Shown here: one piece after another, positions 45,949 through 55,735 of the stretch
Numbering within the stretch: the stretch's first letter is position 1
Layout: the number at the start of each line of letters is the position of its first letter
Source of the DNA: Eutreptiella sp. 'Long Island Sound 2002'
Lineage: Eukaryota > Euglenozoa > Euglenophyceae > Eutreptiales > Eutreptiaceae
Reading direction: 5' to 3'
Assembly (NCBI GenBank): GCA_964036045.1
Contig: OZ038382.1
Coordinates: 88,273,795 to 88,337,794, forward strand
Length of the DNA: 64,000 nt
Notes under the pieces: model-generated
The model's input: the letters and a program-made list of their open reading frames with translations, nothing else
Databases searched by the model: none
What the model was told of the DNA's origin: nothing
Position numbers and translations under genes: made by a program

Positions 45949-48372
45949 TTACGGCAGCCCGCGCTGTGGTGAGAGGGGGCGCTGAGAGAGGGGGCACTGG
46001 CGCTGGGGCGACTCCTGGGGGCTACCGGGGGCGTGGGCTCTGCCTGGACCTCGTTCAGGTCCCCAGCCGTCGTCCGACGAGCCAGACTCCAGGGTCGGGT
46101 GGTCGCTGCCGACGCTCCCACGGCCTTCCAGCTCGTCCAACCTCTGCTGCAGGCCGTTAATGACCTTGTTCAGCAGCCTGGTCTCGCCCCTGGCGATGTC
46201 CAGCTCCCTCTGGGCGGCGATGGCGACCTTGGCGATCTTGACCATCTCCGTCTTGGCGATGTCCAGCTCCTTCTGTGTGCCCGCGGCGACCCTGGCGATG
46301 CGGATCATCTCGCCCTTGCCCGTGTCTACCTCGCGCTCGAGGAACAGGACCCCCCTGCAGAGGTGGACAATCCACCGCCAGGTGGCATCTGGGTCACCGT
46401 TCCCTGGTGGGTCGTCGGCGTCTTCAGGGGGTCCTCCAGGAGGGCCCCCGCCGGGTCCGCCCGGTCCAGGGGGTCCTCCCCCGCCCGGAGGTCCGCCTCC
46501 AGGGGGTCTACTTGGTGGGCGTCCTCCAGGGGGTCCTGATGGTCCTCCGCCAGGGGGTCCCGGTGGGCCTCCGCCGGGTCGCCTCGCTAGGTCCGAGGAT
46601 GGGGGCTTCTCCGTGTAGTCGAAGTCCATGTCATCATCCTCGTCCATTCCGCCCCACCTGGTCGTCTCGCACGCGGAAGACTCTGAGCTCCGGTAGGGAG
46701 GAGGGAGATCCTTACCCTCACCCTCCGGCTCCATGGGGACGTCTCCGCCTCCTCCACCAGCCACTCCTCGGCGATGCCGGCGGCCTCGTCCATCCCCGTC
46801 CCTGGCGGTGAAGGAGGGGACGGAGTCATGGGGGTGTCCGCCCGCTGGCCTCCGTGACCTCTCGGGGGTCTTCCCCTTACCCCTCCTTCGTCGGTAGGCG
46901 GTGGGACCACTGTCACCACTGCTGCCCGTGTCGACCTCCTCCAGATCCAGCGTCATCTTCGAGGAGGCGTCCCCTTCGAAGAGCTTTCGAAGGGTCTCCA
47001 CTCGGGATCCTCCCGGGGGAGTCTCGCGCTCGAGCTTGGCTTCCGCCTTCTCCATTGCGGCGGCCGTGGCTGCGGTAGCTCGCCTTTCGGCCTCCTCTCG
47101 GGCACGGACAGCCTTGGCTTTCCGAGCCCGCTGCAGCCGAGCCTTCCCCGCTTCCAAGGCTGCCAGCTCCGCCTCCGTCTTGGCCCTCTCCTCAGCGACC
47201 TTCCGTTGCGCGGCCTCGATGGTGTCCTTCTTGGCGGCGTCTGCTTGGTCCTTGGCCGTTGCTTCGGCGTGGGCCCTTTCCTCCGCCTCCTTCTTTGCCC
47301 TCTCTTGGGCAAGCGCCTCTTCCAGCGCTTTCACCTCGGCCTCCTTGTGGGCAATGGCCTCCTGGGCCAGGAGGGCTTCCTGGGCGGCTGCCGCCACCTC
47401 ACCCCTGACCCGGGCAGTTGCTGCCTCTTGGGCGGCTGCTGACGTAAGTCCGGCCGCAATGGCTGCCACAGTCGAGGCGTGGAAGGCCATGCCTCTGCCC
47501 CAATCTGTGGCCTCCTCCTGGGCGATGCCGACGGCTCCCTCCACGGCAGCGTTCTGCTGCGTGGCTTGTTGCCGGGCAACCCGAAGGTTGCAGGGCACCC
47601 CACAGGCGCGCTTGCAGGCGCGGGCTACGTCCCTTTGGTCGGGAGCGACGCTGCTGCTGGAGCTGGCCTGGTTGGCCGGCATCCTCCCACGGTGGGCCGA
47701 CTCCACGTCGCTGCTGGGGCCTGACTTCCTCAGGTGCAGCAGACGGGGCTTGGCCTTGGCCTGCTTAGCGACTTGGAGGAAGTCGCCAAGGGTGGTGTGG
47801 CCGGGCTGGTGACCGCCACTGGCCTGTTGGGGGCTGGGGGCTGGGGTTCCGCCCTTGACGGCTTGGGCGGCTTCGGCGGCCAGAGATTCCTGGTACTCCC
47901 GCCATTTCTTGTCCCGCTTCTTGTCCCCGGCGGACCGCTTCTCCTTCCCAGGAGACGCGCTGCTGCTGCTGCCCTGCAGCGTACGCTCGTTCCCCGGCTC
48001 CGGGATCTTCTTTTCGATCATGTCCCACATGGAGACGTTGATCGTGGCGCCCGACGGGTACTCGTTGGGGTTCTCGTCCTCCTCAATCCCGTCGGGGCAC
48101 AGCTCTTCGCCGGGTCTGTCTGGGCGGGTCCAGACCTTCCAGCGCTTCTGGCGGAAGCGGTAGGCATACTCCTCCACCCGCAGCCAGTCTTCCACTGCCT
48201 GCGGGCGGTCGTTGCCCATGTCCTCGCAGAGCTCCAAGCTCCCAGGCATGCCGCGTTCGCACTGGGGATTGCTGTGGCGGTAGTGCTGCCCCCACACGAA
48301 CTCATGCAGTAGGCGCACCGCATGGGGGTTGGGCAGCAGCCACGTCTTGCCCGCCTCCTGCCAATTCACCAT
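45949..48372 (-). CDS. gypsy-2 Gag N-terminal block, 807 codons
   Basis: Start chosen at ATG 48,372 (MVNWQEAGKTWLLPNPHAVR), because sequence upstream is leader and LTR. Order: an ordered N-terminal domain (residues ~1-95; VEDWLRVEEYAYRFRQKRWK); a Lys-rich segment; a Cys cluster (ACKRACGVPCNLR, ~240); and an Ala/Glu/Lys/Arg coiled coil of about 150 residues (VKALEEALAQERAKKEAEER). These are followed by an Arg/Gly-rich part, a Pro-Gly repeat (GGGPPGPPGGGPSGPPGG) and a second helix with heptads (DIAKTEMVKIAKVAIAAQRE; LNKVINGLQQRLDELE). Uninterrupted, but the downstream Gag is broken, so it is an element relic. It is long for a Gag N-terminal region. Confidence 0.75.
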   Translation of the reverse strand: MVNWQEAGKTWLLPNPHAVRLLHEFVWGQHYRHSNPQCERGMPGSLELCEDMGNDRPQAVEDWLRVEEYAYRFRQKRWKVWTRPDRPGEELCPDGIEEDENPNEYPSGATINVSMWDMIEKKIPEPGNERTLQGSSSSASPGKEKRSAGDKKRDKKWREYQESLAAEAAQAVKGGTPAPSPQQASGGHQPGHTTLGDFLQVAKQAKAKPRLLHLRKSGPSSDVESAHRGRMPANQASSSSSVAPDQRDVARACKRACGVPCNLRVARQQATQQNAAVEGAVGIAQEEATDWGRGMAFHASTVAAIAAGLTSAAAQEAATARVRGEVAAAAQEALLAQEAIAHKEAEVKALEEALAQERAKKEAEERAHAEATAKDQADAAKKDTIEAAQRKVAEERAKTEAELAALEAGKARLQRARKAKAVRAREEAERRATAATAAAMEKAEAKLERETPPGGSRVETLRKLFEGDASSKMTLDLEEVDTGSSGDSGPTAYRRRRGKGKTPERSRRPAGGHPHDSVPSFTARDGDGRGRRHRRGVAGGGGGDVPMEPEGEGKDLPPPYRSSESSACETTRWGGMDEDDDMDFDYTEKPPSSDLARRPGGGPPGPPGGGPSGPPGGRPPSRPPGGGPPGGGGPPGPGGPGGGPPGGPPEDADDPPGNGDPDATWRWIVHLCRGVLFLEREVDTGKGEMIRIARVAAGTQKELDIAKTEMVKIAKVAIAAQRELDIARGETRLLNKVINGLQQRLDELEGRGSVGSDHPTLESGSSDDGWGPERGPGRAHAPGSPQESPQRQCPLSQRPLSPQRGLP

Positions 48373-48609
48373 CGTTCCCCTCGATGGACTAGTCCTGGGG
48401 GTGGCTGTTGAGGCGGTTGATGTAGCTGGGAGTGCGGCCGGTGCCCGTCGGCCAAGAGAACTCGCTGATGTCGGAGTTCTGGTCGCTACACCTCCTTCAC
48501 GGACTCGGCGCTGCTGCCGGGCGGCGCTGCGAAGCCCGTGGTGCTCGGGGTTCAGGTGGCCCGGAGTGGCACGCGAGAAATGAGTAACCCCGCGGCGGTG
48601 AAACGCTTT
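48373..48609 (-). other. gypsy-2 leader between 5' LTR and gag
   Basis: 237 bp. The primer-binding site should start next to 48,609; the coding strand there reads AAAGCGTTTCACCGCCGCGG, with no TGG complementary to a tRNA CCA end, so the primer is not identified. Confidence 0.65.
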
Positions 48610-48789
48610 TGACCCGTTCCCGTGGGGGGCCTGGCCACGGGACGCTGCGGTGGACACGCACAAGCAAGCAGGCAGGCAAAGCACTGCGCTCACAAGGGCA
48701 TCCTCATGCTCGTGTCATGTGACAAAGCGTTTCAGGATCCTTGCCACTCTGAAACAAGGGAACAAAAGTATGTACAGCAACACATCAGG
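48610..48789 (-). repeat. gypsy-2 5' LTR, left fragment
   Basis: 180 bp matching 12,445-12,624, starting TGACCCGTTCCCG and ending with the LINE-A1 target CAGCAACACATCAGG (48,775-48,789). Confidence 0.92.
48775..48789. repeat. Target-site duplication of LINE-A1 (left copy, 15 bp)
   Basis: CAGCAACACATCAGG here and at 58,092-58,106; single copy in the intact LTR at 12,610-12,624. Confidence 0.95.
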
Positions 48790-50664
48790 TTTGAGGTTTG
48801 AGGTTTGATTTTGCGGGTACTAGACGCCTTTCGGCCCCGGGGGGCCAACTGGTCGGGCAAGGTGATATCCTCCCCATCGGGTCCTAGTGGGGGGCCCTCC
48901 AAGACGCACCTCCTGCCTTGTGGCGGAGTCCCCCGGGTTCACAGGGCTCGGAGCCCCGTCCTTCCCCGGCTTCCCCGTTTCGCCACTCCCTGGTCAGTGC
49001 ATCAGGTCGCAGCCGTGGCTGCGGGCGCTTACCCACTGCGTCGCCCCCCTAATGCGTGGTCGCCTGGGGCGCCGGCGCCGCCGGGCCTGTGCTACTGGGT
49101 TGTCGCAGTGGGACCCCCTTGGGCTGGCGCGGAGGCTGCCTAGCCCAGGGGTTGGGGCGTGGCGCTGTGCGCCACTACTGCCGTGGCGGGTGCAGTGCCC
49201 CGTCCGTGTGTGCGCGGCGCTCGCGGCCCGTTCAGGGGGTTCGGGCCGGTACCTGGTGTTGTGTCTCTCTCGTTTCCCCCTACCCGCCCCGCGTGTCCCG
49301 GGCTGCGTGTGGCAGGCCGTCCCGTCCGGGTGTCCCTTACCCTCGCTCGCTGGTACGCCATTCCACGCGGTCTGTTTGTTCTGCGTGCTCGGTCCGGTTG
49401 CCCTTCTGGTTGTCCCCTCGTGCCCTTTACGTGTGTGTGCGCTCGCACTCCCGCGGCGTCCGCTCCCCCCCCTCCTGGGTGGTGTGGCGTGCGCACCTCG
49501 CGCGGTCCCGGCACTGGGTGCTGGTAGGGCCGTTCCACGTGGTGTGTGCCCCTCCGTGTGTCCTGCCCCGGTCCCTTGCTCCGTCTGGCGTGCTTGGGGG
49601 GGGGCCGCCCAATCCCGGTTCCCCCCTATTTGGCTTGGGGTTGTCGGGATGGCGGGAGGGCGTCCCCCGGGGGGGTGCCTTGCACTGTTCGGAGGGGCCT
49701 CTGGGGTCAGGCGCTCCCCCTACCCCGACTGCCCGCCCACTGGGCGGGCTGTTGGGGTCCGCTATCCACGTGCTGTGGGCGCGGGCGTGCAGGTGTGGGG
49801 GCCCTTCTCTGTCCCCTTGGTCTGCACGCCCTGTGGGGGCTGCGCGCCGCGGGGCGGGTCCGTGGCGTTCGTGTGCCGGGGGGCGGGCTGGGGGGGGGGG
49901 GGGGGGGGGCGTGCGCCATGCCCTCCGTTTGTGCAGCCGGGGGGGGGGCTGTAGGGTGGGGGGTCGCTCTGCCTCGTTCCGTCCCTCTGCCTTCCCTGAG
50001 CAGGCAACAAAGCGGGTGTCACTGGCGTCGTTCTGTCCGAGGGGGGGCGTGGCCCCCCATACCACTCTGGTTCGTGCTCGCCCGCCTTCACTGGGCGCGA
50101 TCTGTGCGGCGTCCTGGCGCGTTGGCGCGGGCTCGCTTGTTCTCCGCGGTTCCTGTGGGAGCCGGCGGCTGGGGCGGGGGGGCGGGTCGCGCTCCGGCTC
50201 CTCTCTCGGGCGGGGGAGGGGGGACCATCCCCCCTGCCTCGGGGGATGGGGGACGGGGCACCCGCGGCTTGCGAGCCAGGTGGGGGGCGGGGGGGTCGCG
50301 CCGCGGCCTCCCTGCTCCCCCTCTGAGTGGCGGCCCGCGGTACCTCATCCTGCGTGCGCTTGCGGTCGGGGTCGCGGAGCCGTCCCGGGGTGGGGGGGGA
50401 TGAGGGGCGGCCCGTGGACCGCTCCCCCGGGGGCCCCTGCAGACCTGAACCCCCCCTCTGCCCTCTGTGAGTGGGCTGTGGTCATGGGAGGGTCATGTGG
50501 GGCGCGGCCTCCATACTGTTCTGGTGCGCAGTAGGTCCCCCCCCGCGCTCGTTGTCTCCGCCCTCCCTCCCGCGGGAGGTGGCGCGCGCTCCTTCGTCAC
50601 GCCGTACTGTGGGGGGGGCGTGGGGCGTCCCCCCCCCACTATCTCGCGTCCGCTGTCTGGGCCG
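48790..50664 (-). other. LINE-A1 3' untranslated region and tail
   Basis: Very GC-rich with long G-runs (for example 49,890-49,909). About 48,790-49,850 matches the reverse complement of LINE-A2's end, and a single copy of the ~200-bp array unit lies at about 49,690-49,850. The tail is about three TTTGAGG units. Not coding. Confidence 0.8.
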
Positions 50665-51030
50665 TCACCTGCGCTGCCGCTTGTGTAGGGGCTCGGGCTG
50701 TGGCGGCAGCGGGTTGCGCCGGCGGTAGCGCCAGTGAGCGAGGGCGCTGCGCAAGGCCCGGGGGAGCCAGTTGTTGGCGTCCGCATCCGTGATGCGGAGT
50801 ACCGCTCCCCGTTCAAGGAAGGCCGGCCACGTTGGCTCCCTGTCGGGCCACGCCGCCCGGATCACTGACCTGAGGACCCTCTCGTGGTCCTCTGGGGCTG
50901 CCCACCCCCGCGGGGGTACCTCCCGGTTTCCTCCGTCCCTCCAGAGGAGCACAACATCAAACGGCCGGTTCCTCAACCCCCTGGTGGTCCCCTGGTTGGC
51001 CCAGCACAACGACCTGTACACCTTTCCCAC
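50665..51030 (-). pseudogene. LINE-A1 C-terminal coding block
   Basis: A 121-codon minus-strand frame of ordered composition: MGKVYRSLCWANQGTTRGLR, then PFDVVLLWRDGGNREVPPRG and RALRSALAHWRYRRRNPLPP, ending in a basic RKR-type tail. No family recognised. It is the last coding-like block before the 3' region and probably the C-terminus of a long protein. Confidence 0.45.
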
Positions 51031-52560
51031 ACAGGGGGAGGGCCTCCTCCCCCAGAGGGTCCGGGACCGTGCCCCAGTCCCGTTCCCAAGGCCGGGCCCC
51101 CTCTGCCCCTCGCGCCGGCTCCCCCCGCTGCCCCTGTGCCTGCGGCGCCGATGCCGCGCCCTGCCCCCCCCCCCGCCGAGGCCATCCGCGCCGGCTCCGC
51201 TCTCGGCGCGGGGGTGGGCTGGCTGGTGCTGGGGTCGTGGGGGTTGAGGGGGGACGAGCTCGCTGGCGCCGGGGTCGATGTTGTAGAGGTGGTTGTGGTG
51301 GTGGTGGTGGTGGTGGGTGTGGTGCGCGGGGGATCTGTTGGATGCCGGGGGGGATTCACCTCACCGGCTGCACGTCCGGCTGCGGGGGCGCCCCGCCCCC
51401 CGACCCCCTCCCTTCGGCCAGCCCTCCCCACCGGGCTCCCATGCCCCATCCTGTCTGTCCCTTGGGGACCGTGGCGCCCCTGCCCGTGCCGTGGGTTGCG
51501 CCCCCTGTCCCCCACGCCCTGGCCTGCCCGCTCGCCCACCATCCCTCGCCCCGCTCCCTGCACCTGGGCACGCTGCCCGCGCCCCTGCGCGCCCTTCCCG
51601 TGCCCTGGTCCCTTCCCGGCCCCCTGCCCTGAGTTGCGCCCTTCGCTGCCTGCGCTCGGTCCCCTTCCGCTGCTGCGCCCTTGCTCCCTGCCGCGCGTGC
51701 CCTGGCCCGCTCCCTGCGCGCGCTCCTTGGCACTTCCCCTGTCGCCTCCTGTCCCCCGCTCCGCGCTCCCGTGGCAGGCACGCAGCTCTGCCTGCGCGCC
51801 GTCCCCTCCTTCCTGGATCACGCGCCAGGCGTCCTGCTGTCTTTGCAGCTGTGGCAGTGTGACGCCCGGAGGCGAGCGCTTGGGCGCCGGGGCGCGGACC
51901 TGCCGCGCCCGCCCCAGGGGGAAGGGGATGGGGGGGAACGGCTTGGGGGGACTGGTGTGGGTGTGGGTGGGGTTGGCGTGGGCGCGGTACTTCGCGCTCT
52001 TCCTGCCCACTGCTGCTGCTGCGGCGGCCGCCGGCGAGGCGCCGGTGGCCCGTGCGGGGTCCTTCCCCCTCTTTTGCGGCGTGCTGGGGGCCGCGGCGTG
52101 GCCGGCCGAGGCGGTGGCGCGGCTCGCCGGGGCCGCGGTCGCAACCCCTCGCGCGCCCTCCCCGCTCCCCTCTGCGGCTCCGGCAGCCCTCGGCGATGCG
52201 CCCGGTTCCTGCGCCGGGGCTACCCCCCGTGTCGGCGGCGTGCCTGGAGCCCCGGTCGGGACCGCGGCGTGGCTCGCTGGGGCTGCGATCTCTGCTTCCC
52301 GCGCGTCTCGGGCCCCTTCCTGGGGCGGGGCGGCAGGGTTTGCTGCTTGGGCGGCGAGGGCGGTCATCTCGGCCGGCTCAGGCTCCTGGGCCGGCGGCAG
52401 CGGTCGGACCAGCACCGCCACTTCCGCCAGCCTCTGCTCCTCGCGCTTCGCAGGGGTATCCCCCGTCCACTCCGAGGAGACTGGGGAGCGGGAGCGGGAC
52501 CGGCGGTGGTGGTGGTCGTCCTGCTGGGGGGAGCCATCGGAGTCTGCCATCACTGTTATC
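50973..52560 (-). pseudogene. LINE-A1 low-complexity Ala/Pro/Gly/Arg-rich ORF
   Basis: An open frame of about 530 codons. An Arg/Ser start (MADSDGSPQQDDHHHRRSRS) leads into Ala/Pro repeats and then an Arg/Gly/Gln-rich stretch with a Thr run (TTPTTTTTTTTTSTTST). Competing frames are also open because of GC content, so the exact frame is uncertain after about residue 200. Such disordered RNA-binding-like regions are typical of LINE ORF1, but here it lies downstream of RT. Confidence 0.35.
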
Positions 52561-52612
52561 CTGATAGGCATGCGTGGTGGCAGGTGTGCCCTTCCCAATA
52601 CCTCCTGGTGCA

Positions 52613-53535
52613 TCAGTGCCGTGCCGTGGGCAGTGCCGTGTGGTGCTCTGCGGGGGGGAGTGGGGGAGGGGGATGGGGGCCGGCTGTGGCGTCAGCCCCG
52701 CACGGGCGGGGGCCGGCGGCCATCCATCGGCATTGGGAGGGGAGGCGGGGGAGCCACGCGGCCCACGAGTCGCGCCACAGCCCCGCGTCTGGGGCGGGGT
52801 CCAGGGCCCTGGCCCCCCGGGGGTTGTCGGGTGGTGTCGGGGGGAGCCGCAGTAGGTGGACCCCCGTAACGGCTGTGACCTCCTGTGTTCGCAGGAAGGT
52901 GTGTACCCCGTCCCGCGCCCGGGGCGCCAGAAGGGGGGGGCGGGGTACAGGTGCTGCCCCATAGAGGTGGGTGGGGGTGATCCCCAGGACCCGTTCCGGG
53001 TCCCCGCGGGTCGCGACGACGAGGAGGAGCAGGGGGGTGCCAGGGCACTCTTGCCAGAGGACCTGCCCCCTGTGGTGGGCACCCCTGTTTCTGGAGAGGG
53101 GGGGGGGCAGGTCTGTGTTTGCCCAGCCGCGGGGCGCGTGCGTTGCCGGCGGGAGGGCGGGGCACCAGGTGGTCTCCCTGGGGAACGCCCCGCATACGAT
53201 GGCGTACAGGGGGGGTTGGCCTGGTGCCGTCGTACACCGGGTTGGTCTGCCGGGGGCGGGCCGGCGCCTCTTCCACGCATTCCACGAACACCGTGATCTC
53301 GCCCACCTCCAGGTCAAAGGTGGAGCGCCGCATCCAGCTCAGACACTCCCCCCGGGTATGTGGCCCGGGCCTGGTTCAAGTACGGGGCCGCGTTCCCGGG
53401 GTAGCGCGTCCTGAGGGCGTGCAGCAGGGCTCGGGCGCTGCTGCGGAGGGACATGGCGGACCCCGCTCCCGTCAGCTGCAGGGTATCCCCCATGGACAGG
53501 GGCCGGCCTGACCGGCTGGACTCGTGCCACTCCAT
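52613..53535 (-). pseudogene. LINE-A1 unrecognised coding block, frameshifted
   Basis: Best segments are SMGDTLQLTGAGSAMSLRSS and HALRTRYPGNAAPYLNQARA (53,314-53,535). FDLEVGEITVFVECVEEAPA starts a second frame at 53,333. A third frame gives LYAIVCGAFPRETTWCPALP, PLLLLVVATRGDPERVLGIT and VHTFLRTQEVTAVTGVHLLR (about 52,830-53,210). Together they look like one ordered domain of roughly 200 residues broken by at least two shifts. No name can be given. Confidence 0.4.
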
Positions 53536-53829
53536 CTAGTGCCCGTAGAGGGCCGCTTCTGGGCTGATGAGCCCTGGCTGGACGGCGTTCACAATCCGGT
53601 GCACCGCCGGGAGCAGCGTAGGGGCCCCCGCTCCGTTCAGGGCGCGGACGGCCGGGAGGGCGGTCTCGTTGAGGAAAGCCCTCGCACTGCCCGTCAGGTC
53701 ACGCCATGCGGCAGCATGCGCCTCGTGCCCCTTCGCCACCGCGTCCGCCACCAGGCCCCTGACGGCCGCCTCCTGCGCTTTCCGGCGCGCCCTGGCATGT
53801 CCCGGCTCATCCCCCCGTCGGCGTGGCAT
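53536..53829 (-). pseudogene. LINE-A1 alpha-helical coding block
   Basis: A 97-codon frame (MPRRRGDEPGHARARRKAQE to AVQPGLISPEAALYGH), Ala/Arg-rich and predicted helical by eye. It is bounded by stops and in the same transcriptional direction as RT. Unrecognised. Confidence 0.4.
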
Positions 53830-54433
53830 GGTACTGCGGGCTCTGCAAAGGGCGGCTGCGGGTGGGGGTCAGGGCGCAAACACGTGCGACAGCTGCGCAA
53901 CGGATGTGGGGTCCCGCAGGTGCACGTGGATCCACAGAAGGGCAGCGCCCGCGGGGCCCACGCGTTCGTGTGAGGGGGGGTGTGCCCCCTCGATGCGCCG
54001 GTGCAGGGCCTCCTCCTCTGTGCGCCTGCGCGGGCCTGCGGGAGGTTCGGGCCAGGCGCACGCGGCCACCTGGGCGCACCGCGGGCACCTGTAGGCGCCT
54101 GTTGACGCTGCGGAGGACACCGTGTCACATTCTCCGCAGAGCTGGCAGGTGTATGGGAGGTGGGAGGGCGGCGACCAAGGGTCGAGATGGCGGAGCCAGA
54201 GGTCGTCCCACCTCTGTCAGAGGGGGTCCCGGATCTCCAGCAGGCGGGCGCGGACGCGGCGCCGGTAGTCCCTGCTGAGCGTTCTCCGCTGGACTTCCCG
54301 CCACGTGTCGTCGGGGAGAATCCCGTGGTCGTGGAAGGTGGCGATGAGGTCGTCCAGCGCCAAGCGGGGGTGCCCCCAGGGGGGGTGTTGCCATGTACAC
54401 GTGGCGCCTGGTGAGGTGGGGCGTCAGCGCATC
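53830..54433 (-). pseudogene. LINE-A1 second zinc-binding block
   Basis: The frame reads PRLALDDLIATFHDHGILPD, then (after a stop) WDDLWLRHLDPWSPPSHLPY and a four-cysteine motif: CQLCGEC ... YRCPRCAQVAACAWPEPP (about 54,070-54,150). Two CxxC pairs spaced by about 15 residues form a zinc-ribbon-like pattern. A helix-rich tail follows, ending near 53,869. Such a motif after the first knuckle is not standard in LINEs I know. Confidence 0.5.
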
Positions 54434-55735
54434 TCATTGGCACCCGTTCGCGGCGTCCCGGTGGAGGAGGGCCGGTAGGGTGCCGTCCGCGACTGCCTCC
54501 CATCCCACTCGCAGCCCTTCGCAGCCGTCCAGCTCCTGGCGCAGCGCGGCTGCAATGTCGGTGGGGAGCATGAGGAGCAACGGCCCCTGGGTGTCGCCCA
54601 GCCGGGACAGGGCGTCGTCGTATACCGGCCCCCCAGCTTTGAAGTGCGCCACGGCGAGCTGGGCGGTCCCGTCCTCTGGGGGGTGCCACCGGACGGTGGC
54701 CGCAGCGTGTCCCCAGTTGCGTATCTCCATAGCCCGGAGTACGTTGGCGGCGTGAAGAACGATGCGGGGAAGGACGGGTGTCCTGACGAGTGAGGACACG
54801 TCCCCAGTCCATCCTGTTTGCGGCCCTGGGGCCGATTGCAGCCATTCCCCCGTCGCCGCGTCCCACGGGTGGTCATGTCCCGCCCCGCGGATCACGGTGG
54901 GTCTCGGCTGGGTGTCTGGCCCCCATCCCTCGAGCGGAATGGCGGCGTATCGTTGCGCAGGGGTCTCTGGGGCGCGCGTGGTGGCGCACCACCAGCTCCA
55001 GTCGTGCGCCCATTCCTCACCCACTATGCGCGCCTCCCACGCGGTCATGTAGCCGCGCCGGATGATCCACGGTGGGAAGAGGGCGTCTTGTAGGTGCTTC
55101 GAGATCCCCCCCGACAGGTCCTGGTACGGGTGGGGGCCCTCTTGTGGCGGGCACTCCAGAGTGCCATTCATGACACGGAGGGAGACTACGAAGTCCTTGT
55201 CAGGGCGCGGGGGAGGGGGAGGGTGGTCGCCCTCCGCCGCAGTGAGCAATCGGTGTGCCCGGGCTGCCGCGCTTAGGGGCTCGCGGAGGAGTTGCTCCAG
55301 CCGGTGGTTGCGAAGCTCCCATGCGAAGTCCCCCAGCCGGAGCATGTGGTGGAGGAAATCGTCCACAGAGGTCCCTCCTGGCGGGTCGTAGCGGGCTATG
55401 GCGCGGAGCTGCGCCTCCGCGTCCTCGGCCACCCACAGGGCTTTGTCCCCGGGTGGGAGGTGGCGGGCCGCCTCGTGTACTGCCTGGCGGTAGTGGGGCC
55501 AGAGGAGCCGTGAGTGGGCGCACCCCATGTGCATGTGCACCCGGGTCTCCTCCGGGCTGCCGCATAGGAGGCACCGTTGTGGGACAACGGCGACGCCGGA
55601 GAACCGCTCCTTACGAACGCGGAGCCTGCGCTGCATCGGCGTGTGGCCGTCTCGGGCCCGCAGCGCCCGGCGGTTGGTGGCCGTTGCGGTGAGGTCCCGG
55701 GCATGGACAGAGGCTGTGGCGTGGGCCGCGCCCAA
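54434..55735 (-). pseudogene. LINE-A1 post-RNase H domain with zinc knuckle
   Basis: A 433-codon open frame. The knuckle QRCLLCGSPEETRVHMHMGC (about 55,510-55,575) is followed by LLWPHYRQAVHEAARHLPPG, the usual arrangement after RNase H in LINE ORF2. Then comes a long extension (SVDDFLHHMLRLGDFAWELR; YMTAWEARIVGEEWAHDWSW; LLMLPTDIAAALRQELDGCE). The frame joins the RNase H frame near 55,735 by a shift. Confidence 0.72.

Noticed and set aside
50884-52869. A 661-codon plus-strand frame
   Set aside because: Antisense shadow of the GC-rich LINE-A1 region, low-complexity Pro/Ala/Arg composition; the element's coding strand is minus.
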